This document shows, piece by piece, positions 1-7,331 of a DNA stretch of 64,000 nt; within the stretch, counting starts at the first letter, position 1, and the number at the start of each line of letters is the position of its first letter. The notes beneath the pieces were generated by a model. The model was not told the DNA's origin. It ran no database searches and saw only the letters and a program-made list of their open reading frames with translations. Position numbers and translations under genes: made by a program. This DNA is from an uncultured Acidobacteriota bacterium (GTDB lineage Bacteria; Acidobacteriota; CAIWXX01): NCBI GenBank assembly GCA_903916735.1, contig CAIWXX010000082.1, positions 1 through 64,000 of the forward strand. The letters run 5' to 3'.

Positions 1-1802
1 CCCTCACCTTTGATGTAGTCCCCTGAGATGGGCGTACCCGACATCAAGCAAGCAAAGTTCGCTCGCGCGAGTTTAGTGCCGTTCTTAGCCGCCTCCACAT
101 TCTTCGGCTTGCCCACCTTCACCTTGAAATGATATCCCCTGGGAGCGCCGGCCTCCGGCCGGCTCCCCATAGACGCATCCAAAATCACCGGCTCGACATA
201 TGCCTCCTTGCCCGCCTTGGTGGAAAGCATGAAAGTCGAAGCCAGCGGCACATCCACATTTGCGAAGGCAGGGTTCGGGCTCTTCACCGTACGCGCCCAG
301 AGCCAGGCGATGACAGTGAGCTGCCTGCCGACATAGGGCTTGAGGTCCTTGCGCTCTTTCGCCATCTCCGCCGTGACCTCGATCTTCGGATAAAGGCACC
401 CAATGCGCTTCTCAGCCTCATCCCGCATCCACTTCCCATAATAACGAACATCCTCAGCCAGCCCCTGCGCCCCCTGCCAAATGCCTGGGACCGCCGCCGT
501 CCCGGCGGCTTTTACGGCGGCTTTTACGGCGGCTTGTACGGCGGCTGCACTACTCCAAGGCCACTCCTCTCTGACCGTTGCAAGTCCCGCCTTGACCGGG
601 TTCTCTTCGATATAGTTCACACATACATCGAAGTGATTTTCATCCCGGATGAAGCGGTCGTAGTATTCACGAAACCAGAATTCGCCTTTTCGGCCGAGGA
701 GCTTGTTGGCTTCGTGGGCGGTGAAGGATTTCCATGAATGGATTATTGATGCTAAAGATGCCTTTAAAGATGCCGTTAAAGATGCTGATGCTGGTTGGGA
801 AGCCGCCGGGACGGCGGCGGTCCCAGGTAGGGTTTCTATGAGGACGTGGACGTGGTTCGGCATGATGCACCATGCCAGCAGTCGGTACCGTTCGCCATCG
901 AAATGTTGCAGGGCGCCCTGCACCAGTGCGGCGATGCGGGGGTCCCGCAAGGTGCAATCGCCATGTCCAACGTCTTCGTATTTTGTGATACGTTCGCGCA
1001 GTTCCACTTGCCGCGGGTCGGTGGCAGGCAAGCCTTCCACACATTTGAGTTCCGTGCGCCAGGCGGCGACGACGTGATCGGGGACGGCGTCGTGGAGACG
1101 GAAGGTGATGGACTGGATCATGCCGGGCTGGTCGAAGTGAGGGATGTAGCCTCGTGTTCGCCAGGATGAAGAAGCCGGCGAGACGCCGGCGCTCCCAGGT
1201 GTGGTGCTCCCAGGAATAGAGCCAAAAAGGGTTCTTCTGTGATCGGGGTTCATGGGGGGTTGGCCGGCGAACTTTGGCGGAATCTCAATCATCGCCTTGT
1301 TGATGAGCACTGCAACCGGATTCAGGTCGCTCGCATAGGCTTCGAGCCCCAGCCGTTGCGCCTCCAGAGGCAGCGATCCACCGCCGGCAAAGGGATCATG
1401 GAAGGCAGGGAGCTTGTGCCGATCGAACAACTCCTTCGCGCGTGGGTGGCCGGCGTTCTCGGCGCAAGTGTAGCGCCAGCTCTGCCAGATCTCATCCCGG
1501 GCTTGCTGCAGTACCTTTTCGTTTGTCGTGTTCTCCCATAGCACAAGGTCCTCGATGATCCTGAACAGCCGCTGCCGTTCCTTCTCCTGCGCCTTCTCGG
1601 TCTTGAAGATGTCAGGATGCCCTGACGGGTCATCAACCATCTGTGCAAAAATCACCGCACGCGCCGCCGCCAGCGGCCGCCTCGCCCACCACAAATGTAA
1701 TGTGCTCGGGTGCCCGTGCCGGATCGACTTCTCCCGCGCACTGGCCTCGTTGATTGCTTGTAGCGGGAGGGCAACTTCAATGAGCTTCTTTTTCGTGGTC
1801 AT
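1..1802 (-). CDS. DUF1156-type DNA methylase, partial, with an in-frame RAYT transposase inside it
   Basis: One open frame runs from an ATG at 1802 off the left edge with no stop. Residues 1-190 read like the N-terminus of DUF1156 adenine-specific methylases, including [20 protein letters not shown] and the SAM-binding loop DPFAGGG at about 136-142. From about residue 442 the same family resumes ([20 protein letters not shown], then [20 protein letters not shown]). Between them, at about residues 197-440, lies a complete REP-associated tyrosine transposase in the same frame. A REP-like hairpin is also read through near residue 546. The catalytic DPPY-type motif would lie beyond the window. 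DUF1156 proteins usually sit in defence islands, and the SNF2/DUF3883 helicase upstream on the same strand fits that. Whether the chimera folds into an active methylase is unknown. I judge the family assignment secure and activity doubtful. Confidence 0.85.
   Translation of the reverse strand, partial: MTTKKKLIEVALPLQAINEASAREKSIRHGHPSTLHLWWARRPLAAARAVIFAQMVDDPSGHPDIFKTEKAQEKERQRLFRIIEDLVLWENTTNEKVLQQARDEIWQSWRYTCAENAGHPRAKELFDRHKLPAFHDPFAGGGSLPLEAQRLGLEAYASDLNPVAVLINKAMIEIPPKFAGQPPMNPDHRRTLFGSIPGSTTPGSAGVSPASSSWRTRGYIPHFDQPGMIQSITFRLHDAVPDHVVAAWRTELKCVEGLPATDPRQVELRERITKYEDVGHGDCTLRDPRIAALVQGALQHFDGERYRLLAWCIMPNHVHVLIETLPGTAAVPAASQPASASLTASLKASLASIIHSWKSFTAHEANKLLGRKGEFWFREYYDRFIRDENHFDVCVNYIEENPVKAGLATVREEWPWSSAAAVQAAVKAAVKAAGTAAVPGIWQGAQGLAEDVRYYGKWMRDEAEKRIGCLYPKIEVTAEMAKERKDLKPYVGRQLTVIAWLWARTVKSPNPAFANVDVPLASTFMLSTKAGKEAYVEPVILDASMGSRPEAGAPRGYHFKVKVGKPKNVEAAKNGTKLARANFACLMSGTPISGDYIKGE
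138..164. repeat. REP-like hairpin inside the methylase frame
   Basis: This GC-rich imperfect palindrome carries the same CTCCCAGG-type end (here as CCTGGGAG) as the copies around the transposase. It is translated in frame as part of [10 protein letters not shown], interrupting otherwise recognisable methylase sequence. Confidence 0.6.
484..511. repeat. REP-like hairpin, left copy of a perfect inverted pair
   Basis: This 28-bp unit is the exact reverse complement of 800-827. It marks the boundary where the transposase ends and methylase sequence resumes. A 12-bp tandem repeat, read as VKAA units, follows at about 508-545. Confidence 0.8.
800..827. repeat. REP-like hairpin, right copy of a perfect inverted pair
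   Basis: This is the exact reverse complement of 484-511. It is read in frame as GTAAVPAAS in the middle of the transposase, beside a short serine/alanine tandem expansion (about 755-795). Confidence 0.8.
1173..1214. repeat. REP-like hairpin at the transposase start
   Basis: An imperfect palindrome ending in GCTCCCAGG at 1191-1199 is followed by a second GCTCCCAGG at 1206-1214, so the end motif is duplicated. It lies immediately before the transposase N-terminus and is read in frame as [15 protein letters not shown]. Confidence 0.65.
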
Positions 1803-1971
1803 GATGCTTCTTTCTTGGTTAGTGCGTAAAACTCATATGAAGTGATGCGTCCACGGCAATTGTCGCACGAGCGGTGCGACTTTCTTGTCGCCTCGGTATG
1901 CGTCGCAGAACAGCCGCATTCGAAAGAGATTCGCTCACTCAACCACTCTCGCACAGGGTGAATCGTATTTG

Positions 1972-4900
1972 TCATGCCGGTTCCTCCGCTCGCAGGATCA
2001 GCTCAGTGAAGTCGTAGTTCACACTTGTTACTCCGAAGTCCGGTTCACGTTGGAAAGGCTTACGGACGTACATAACCCGGTGAGCGTCGTCTTGGTGAAA
2101 CTCGACTATGGCAAGGATAAAGTCCTCCGGCTTATTGAGTGAATAGAGGATCTCGTTTTTTGTAACCGTGATTGTTTTAGCGTCTACAACACGGCCTTTC
2201 ACTTCAATGAACCGCAGTTTACCAGTACCATGGATTCGGCTCTCGATGTCGTAGCCGAGTTTTTCGAACTCACGATCGGTCGGCTCAAATCCGAGGCCGC
2301 GCTCGATCTCCATGACGATAGCACGAGCCAACGCAGCGCTAGCCTGAGTATCAGCCGGTGTTGTCGGTGTCGCCATCGGCTGCCCCGCCATAGCCGCGAG
2401 CAGACTCATAGGCACCACCAAAAGACCTCCAAGTACTACGGGAGGAAGCGGTGAAATCTGGGCTTCGAGCTTTAGATCTTCCAGCCGTTTCTGCAGCCGT
2501 CCTTGAAGATTGTTGGCACGTTTGCGCGCCTCGCCCGAGTTGAGCTTGGCGCCAATCTTCCCGGCCTGTTCCTGGAGCTTGAGTTGCTCAGCGCGGTAAT
2601 CCCAATATGTGATTTCCTTCGTGAGGCGATCCTTCACAGCCGCCTCAGTCTTGGCAATAAGTGAAAGTTTGGCACTCCGAACTTCCGCTAAGTGCTCCGG
2701 TACGACGTGCGCGACCGCGTACCCCTGTGCCTGCTGCTCCAACCCGCGGGTGATCCACGCACATTCAGGCCGGTCTAGAATTGCATCCACCCCTGGTTCG
2801 CCCTTCCGCAGAGGTCTGTAGTCGAGATAGGGCGCGTAGTGAACATGGCGCGTGGCGCCGTCCGAGTCTAATTCCACGTAGAGCATGCGTTTGGAGACGA
2901 TCCGGCGGTCGCCGCTGCGGGTGAGGCTCGCGTCCTGAATCGCATGTTCAAGGTAGAAAAGCATGCGCGGTTGAGTGCCGGGATCGCGTTCGTCCACCAG
3001 CACGGTGCCGCGTTTCAGGAGATCACGGTGGCGTTCAAGGGTGAGGTCGATGACCGAGTCGAGCAATGGATGACCCGGGCAGACAAAAGCAGCTAACGGT
3101 TCACCCTGCGGTGCCACCAGCGACTTTTCAAAAGCGATGCGTTCGTAGCGTGGCAGCACCGGTTCGCCGATACCGATCAAGCGATCACGGTGGTGCACGG
3201 GAGCGGGGACGTGTGTCACCTCATATCGGCGAGGCTCGCGCTGCTTGGATGAACCGCCCAGGCGTTGAAAGGCTTCAAGAAAGAATGACTCGATGTAGTG
3301 CGGCTGCAGGCGGCGGGCTTCGGCGCGCTCCATGTCCTCGCGGATTCGCTGGACGCTGCTGGCGTCCATGGCATCGTGGACAAGCACCCGTTCTTCAAGC
3401 AGGTCCTGCAAGTGGTCGCGGTCGAGCGCATTTTCGAGCACGGTCGTGAGGCGGGCGCGCACCTCGGGCTGATCGCCATAGCGAATGGCCTGGATCAGCA
3501 GATCGCGCAACGGTTTCCCCTCGAACTGGAGCTTGCCGAGTACATCGAACACCTGGCCACCGAGGGCTTGACGGGCCTGTTCGAGCTTTTCGAGAAGTCT
3601 GCGATAGACATCGCCTTCGCGGGTCTCCTCGGCTACCAGGTTCCACAGATGGCATACCTCGGTTTGGCCGATACGGTGGATTCGGCCGAAACGCTGCTCG
3701 ATGCGGTTGGGATTCCATGGGAGATCGTAGTTCACCATCAGATGCGCCCGCTGGAGGTTGATGCCTTCACCTGCGGCGTCGGTGGCCAGGAGCACCTGCA
3801 CTACGGGGTCGTGCTTGAATGACTCCTGCGCCTTCATACGCTCTTCGCGGCCCATGCCGCCGTGGATGATAACAACGGCTTCCTTGCGGCCAAGTAGTGT
3901 AGTGATGCGGTTCTCGAGATAGCTCAGCGTATCGCGGTGCTCGGTGAAGATGACGAGCTTCTGATGCGGCGAGGGCGTGGGCCGCGGAATCAGGCCGGCG
4001 CCATATGGGGCGACCGGTTCGGCCACGCGATTGGCGATGGCGGCGGGGGTAAAGATTTCGTCGAGTACGCTTGCCAGCTCACGCCATTTGGAATCTGTGC
4101 CGCTGCGACGGACGCCGAGAGCAAGCGACTCCAGACCTTTCAGGGTCTCAATCTCAGCCTTCAACTCGGCAATAGAGCGTGCGGCGGTTGCCTGATCGAG
4201 GATCTCTTCTTCGGCTGTTTCGACTTCATTGTCTGGTGCGTCTTCGAGATCTTCGACATCCTCGGCATCCAAAACCAGGACGGGCGCAGCTTGGCCACCG
4301 CGCTGCAGCACTTCGAGCTCGCGCAATCGGCTCTCCAGCCGCTCACGTCGGCGACGCAATGACTGATAAATCGCTTCGGGTGAGGATGCGAGGCGCCGTT
4401 GCAGGATTGTCAGGGCAAACCCGACCGTGCCGGCTCGCTTATCGTTCTCGAGCGCTTCGGCGCGGTTGAATTCCTCGCGCACGTAATTAGTGACTGCCTT
4501 GTAGAGAAAGGCTTCCGCATCCGAGAGCTTGTAGGGTACGGTGTAGGCGATCCGCTCGGGGAATAGCGGCCTGCCGTCGAACTTGAGAAGGCCCTCTTTT
4601 ACCATGCGGCGCATCAAGTCCGAAACATCGGTCACATGAACTCCGTCACGGAACCGTCCCTCGAAGCGGTCGCCATCGAGCAGTGCCATGAAAAGCTGGA
4701 AATCCTCTTCCTTGCCGTTGTGCGGTGTCGCTGTCATCAGGAGGAAGTGCCGTGTAAGGGTCGAGAGAAGTTGGCCGAGCCGATATCGTTTGGTGTACTT
4801 GGTCTCGCCGCCGAATACTGAGGCCGACATCTTATGGGCTTCGTCGCAAACCACGAGATCCCAGCGGCAGTCGGGTGCTCGAAGCTTCTGCTGTACGTCT

Positions 4901-5538
4901 TCGTTGCGCGAGAGCTTGTCGAGACGGGCGATGACAAGGTTCTTTTCAAGGAACCAGTTGCCAGTGTGCGCGGCCTCGAGCTTGTCGTTGGTCAAGATAT
5001 CGAATGGCAGATGGAATCGGCGGTAGAGCTCGTCCTGCCATTGCTCGGCGAGGCTGCCCGGGCAGACGACGAGGCAGCGTTGCAGGTCGCCGCGTGCGAT
5101 CATCTCCTTCATGAGAAGCCCTGCCATGATCGTCTTGCCCGCGCCCGGGTCGTCGGCGAGAAGGAAGCGAAGTGGCTGGCGGGGCAACATGGTTTCGTAT
5201 ACTGCAGTGATCTGGTGCGGCAGCGGGTCGACGATTGAAGTGTGCACGGCAAGCACCGGGTCGAACAGGTGCGCGAGGCGAATGCGTTGCGCCTCGGAGA
5301 CAAGGCGGAAGAGTGCGCCGTCGCCGTCAAAGCTCCACGGCCGGCCTTGCTCAGCCAGCTCAAGGCGCATTTCATCGTGGCGATACAACAATTCGTTCGC
5401 GACCTTGCCGGCAGGCGTTTTGTAGGTGAGCTCCAGTGCTTCGGATCCAAACCATTGCACACCAACAACGGTGACCAGGCAGTCCGGGAGAATGCCACGC
5501 ACAGATGCCTTGGGTTGTAGATCTTCGAGTTTGATCAT
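1972..5538 (-). CDS. SNF2-like superfamily 2 helicase with C-terminal DUF3883, defence-associated
   Basis: This is a 1188-residue protein of the large SNF2/Rad54-like helicases found beside DUF1156 methylases. Visible motifs are Walker A DDPGAGKT (about 129-136), the DEAH box in VVCDEAHK (about 229-236), TATPHNG near 270, and motif VI QRFGRIHRIGQ in the second RecA-like domain. A Glu/Lys-rich coiled coil separates the two lobes. The last 110 residues match DUF3883 (RFIEVKGR, EILYSLNKPEDFILAI), a nuclease-like fold usual in defence proteins. I chose the ATG at 5538 (MIKLEDLQP), although the frame stays open 66 codons further, because those codons overlap the integrase C-terminus in another frame. 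The methylase start lies 169 bp downstream. DrmD-like helicases of DISARM are similar, but no drmA, drmB or drmC is visible, so I do not name the system. Confidence 0.85.
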   Translation of the reverse strand: MIKLEDLQPKASVRGILPDCLVTVVGVQWFGSEALELTYKTPAGKVANELLYRHDEMRLELAEQGRPWSFDGDGALFRLVSEAQRIRLAHLFDPVLAVHTSIVDPLPHQITAVYETMLPRQPLRFLLADDPGAGKTIMAGLLMKEMIARGDLQRCLVVCPGSLAEQWQDELYRRFHLPFDILTNDKLEAAHTGNWFLEKNLVIARLDKLSRNEDVQQKLRAPDCRWDLVVCDEAHKMSASVFGGETKYTKRYRLGQLLSTLTRHFLLMTATPHNGKEEDFQLFMALLDGDRFEGRFRDGVHVTDVSDLMRRMVKEGLLKFDGRPLFPERIAYTVPYKLSDAEAFLYKAVTNYVREEFNRAEALENDKRAGTVGFALTILQRRLASSPEAIYQSLRRRRERLESRLRELEVLQRGGQAAPVLVLDAEDVEDLEDAPDNEVETAEEEILDQATAARSIAELKAEIETLKGLESLALGVRRSGTDSKWRELASVLDEIFTPAAIANRVAEPVAPYGAGLIPRPTPSPHQKLVIFTEHRDTLSYLENRITTLLGRKEAVVIIHGGMGREERMKAQESFKHDPVVQVLLATDAAGEGINLQRAHLMVNYDLPWNPNRIEQRFGRIHRIGQTEVCHLWNLVAEETREGDVYRRLLEKLEQARQALGGQVFDVLGKLQFEGKPLRDLLIQAIRYGDQPEVRARLTTVLENALDRDHLQDLLEERVLVHDAMDASSVQRIREDMERAEARRLQPHYIESFFLEAFQRLGGSSKQREPRRYEVTHVPAPVHHRDRLIGIGEPVLPRYERIAFEKSLVAPQGEPLAAFVCPGHPLLDSVIDLTLERHRDLLKRGTVLVDERDPGTQPRMLFYLEHAIQDASLTRSGDRRIVSKRMLYVELDSDGATRHVHYAPYLDYRPLRKGEPGVDAILDRPECAWITRGLEQQAQGYAVAHVVPEHLAEVRSAKLSLIAKTEAAVKDRLTKEITYWDYRAEQLKLQEQAGKIGAKLNSGEARKRANNLQGRLQKRLEDLKLEAQISPLPPVVLGGLLVVPMSLLAAMAGQPMATPTTPADTQASAALARAIVMEIERGLGFEPTDREFEKLGYDIESRIHGTGKLRFIEVKGRVVDAKTITVTKNEILYSLNKPEDFILAIVEFHQDDAHRVMYVRKPFQREPDFGVTSVNYDFTELILRAEEPA

Positions 5539-5548
5539 TGTCAATTGG

Positions 5549-6097
5549 TCATCTCCACAGTCTCTGGAATCCGGCGGGGCCATTGGCGACATAGATTGTT
5601 GCGTTCCGGATATTACGGTGTCCGAGGTAGTCTCGGATGAGGAAGGCATCTGCACCTTGATCGGCCAACGCGAACCCGCAGGCGTGACGCAGCATGTGTG
5701 GATGCACTTCAATGGGAAGATGCGCCCGACGACCATACTCGCGGATCAGGTGGCCGACCGTGCGACGGCTAATAGCTTTTTTCCGAATCGCTCAAGAACA
5801 AGTGAGGATCACCTGATAAGGGCCCCGTGTCAGCCATCGTCTGAGCGCGTGAACCTCATCCGGCTGCAAAGGGTGAGTGGTGCTGAGACCGTTCTTCAGG
5901 TGGTGAACGGGGAGCTGCCGGGCCTCTAAATCGACCTGAGCGAGTTTCAGCCCGCATGCTTCGGAGACTCGCGGGCCGTGCCGGCACATGAGCAGTATCA
6001 GAGCGCGATCTCGATGCCCATGACGATCAATCTTTGCGGCTTCAAGAAGCCTCTGGATCTCCAGATGGTTCAAGTGTTTCCGATCGAGTGTTTCCAT
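5549..6097 (-). pseudogene. Compact tyrosine recombinase (FimB/FimE-sized integrase), disrupted
   Basis: The 183-codon frame opens with a good ribosome site (GAGGAG) before the ATG at 6097. It carries only the catalytic core of tyrosine recombinases: the first Arg in GPRVSEACGL, the H-x-x-R box in HMLRHACGF, and GHRNIRNATIY with the nucleophilic Tyr. An in-frame TGA at 5792-5794 interrupts it. Around that TGA the neighbouring frame reads DPHLFLSD, which suits the family better, so two compensating indels are the simplest explanation. The gene ends 11 bp before the helicase start. Either it is a dead remnant of the element that brought in the defence genes, or the sequence has local errors. 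Confidence 0.75.
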
Positions 6098-6576
6098 TTC
6101 CGCTCCTCACTGAAATGGGCAATCTCGCTTCTGCAGGTGCGGAGTATTTTCAATCAGTTTGGGTACGATTGTCAACGAAGATTGCCCGGTATGGTTGATT
6201 TGGGACATACCAGGCATCCCAATGTCCGTTTGTGCCATTGCAGTTTCCAGAGATGGGCGGAAGCTTTGATCCATAGTGATTGCACTCCTCACCCACTGCG
6301 ACCTGGCTCACAATAAATCCGGAGCCAGAGCCTCGGCCGGTTCTTGGTGGATCTGCACACTCCACGATTGTAAGGCCTCCTCCGCGAGCCTCCACTCCGC
6401 TCCGAGACTGCGTCGGCGGCATCGCCCTCTGTGACAATGCGTGCTGATGTCCGTCGGGTCCTGATCGCATCATTCGTCTCCTCGCCATCTACACTAAACT
6501 CGGCAAGGGGGCTGTCTCAAGCACATTGTCACAGAGGGTTACTCTCTGGTGCTCCTTCGCTCAATCACCTCCGTTA
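6098..6576. other. Region without a convincing gene; holds a 15-bp inverted repeat
   Basis: One open frame on the minus strand (6150-6488) has several Cys residues but no ribosome site and no family that I recognise. I do not call it a gene. The inverted repeat listed separately lies here. Confidence 0.5.
6425..6538. repeat. Perfect 15-bp inverted repeat flanking 84 bp
   Basis: CCCTCTGTGACAATG at 6425-6439 is repeated inverted at 6524-6538. It could be the termini of a very small non-autonomous element or a long stem-loop. It sits about 330 bp upstream of the compact integrase. Confidence 0.6.
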
Positions 6577-7110
6577 TTACATGCCGAAATAGTACTGCAG
6601 AGAGAAGCCGTACGCTCTGACATCTGCCGTTGAACTCGCGCGGTTCATATAAATTTCCAGGAAGTAATAGTAGGAAGCAAAGTCCCACGCCGTGGTGACA
6701 TTCAAATATTTCTCCTGAACTCCAGTGCCTGAGAATCTGTTGCTGTCGAAGCTGACAATATTGGTCATGGCCCCGGTAGCCCGTGAGACCCTCTTCAAGT
6801 TGACTTTCAACTGTGAACCCGTCCCTGTAGCATCGGGATCCTTGTAGGTGACGTACAGGCGGTCCCAGCCCGGGTTTCCACCGCCGTCCGAAGGATTCGT
6901 GACGCCGCATCTCAGATAGATACCTCCTGTCACACCCGTCGCATGCGATACATATCCGAGAATAGAGGCAGCAAATCTGTGGACATCCGTGTCATCGACG
7001 GCGCAGCCAACAGCTTCCTGTTGCCACAGGCTCTGCGCTTGAGTCAGTGGCGCAAGACACAGAGTCAATACTACGCTCAATAGAATCCTTAGGCCTGTCC
7101 TGTGGTTCAT
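6577..7110 (-). CDS. Secreted hypothetical protein
   Basis: This 177-residue protein has a clear signal peptide (hydrophobic LSVVLTLCLAPL, cleavage probably after TQAQ at about residue 26). The start has a good ribosome site, AAAAAGGAGAA before ATG. The mature part is rich in Gly, Ser, Thr and aromatic residues with alternating beta-strand character, ends in an aromatic-glycine tail (LQYYFGM), and has only two mature Cys. I recognise no family. It lies 221 bp downstream of the FG-GAP cysteine peptidase on the same strand and might share its surface or secreted setting. Nothing in the sequence shows an enzymatic role. Confidence 0.7.
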   Translation of the reverse strand: MNHRTGLRILLSVVLTLCLAPLTQAQSLWQQEAVGCAVDDTDVHRFAASILGYVSHATGVTGGIYLRCGVTNPSDGGGNPGWDRLYVTYKDPDATGTGSQLKVNLKRVSRATGAMTNIVSFDSNRFSGTGVQEKYLNVTTAWDFASYYYFLEIYMNRASSTADVRAYGFSLQYYFGM

Positions 7111-7331
7111 TCAAATTCTCCTTTTTCATACGTTTCTGAAATTGCCAATCGATACTCCAAACACCGCCCGCAGGTATATGTTTTTGAGTTCTCCCTGTGT
7201 CTCCTCCTTTCCTCCAGCTTCACGCCGGTTAACAATGATGTGATTTTTCGGAACTTTGTGTCGTTTCCTTTTTTCCTTCAGGAGCGTGTAAAGACAAGAC
7301 CGATCTGTTGGTGAAAGACACTCTCTTCCCC

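Larger units (their letters stand above)
483..1214 (-). mobile_element. REP-associated tyrosine transposase (RAYT, Y1/HUH family) inserted in frame
   Basis: Within the methylase frame, about 244 codons encode a RAYT. The N-terminal motif RGYIPHFD is at residues 217-224, followed by [10 protein letters not shown]. The HUH metal-binding motif is [10 protein letters not shown] (His317 and His319 of the fused frame), and the tyrosine helix is [12 protein letters not shown] (Tyr397). Taking out an alanine/serine-rich expansion of about 27 residues between these motifs leaves an H-to-Y spacing close to that of E. coli TnpA-REP, as I recall it. REP-type hairpins lie at or near both edges and in the middle. 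No stop codon or frameshift separates it from the host gene on either side. It could be a recent insertion tolerated because REP ends are open in this frame, or a stable fusion. Exact borders are estimated from where methylase similarity stops and resumes. Confidence 0.85.

Noticed and set aside
1972-5538. Naming the helicase DrmD and the locus DISARM
   Set aside because: Only a helicase and a DUF1156 methylase are visible; drmA, drmB and drmC are absent from the window.
5539-5736. N-terminal extension of the helicase up to 5736
   Set aside because: Those 66 codons overlap the integrase C-terminus in another frame and do not resemble the helicase family, whereas MIKLEDLQP at 5538 does.
5549-6097. 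In-frame TGA at 5792-5794 in the integrase as a second Sec codon
   Set aside because: No SECIS-like stem-loop with a GGTCT-type loop follows, the position is not redox-related in tyrosine recombinases, and the neighbouring frame gives a better family match locally, so compensating indels are more likely.
6150-6488. A 112-codon minus-strand gene
   Set aside because: No ribosome site, crosses one arm of an inverted repeat, and I recognise no family.
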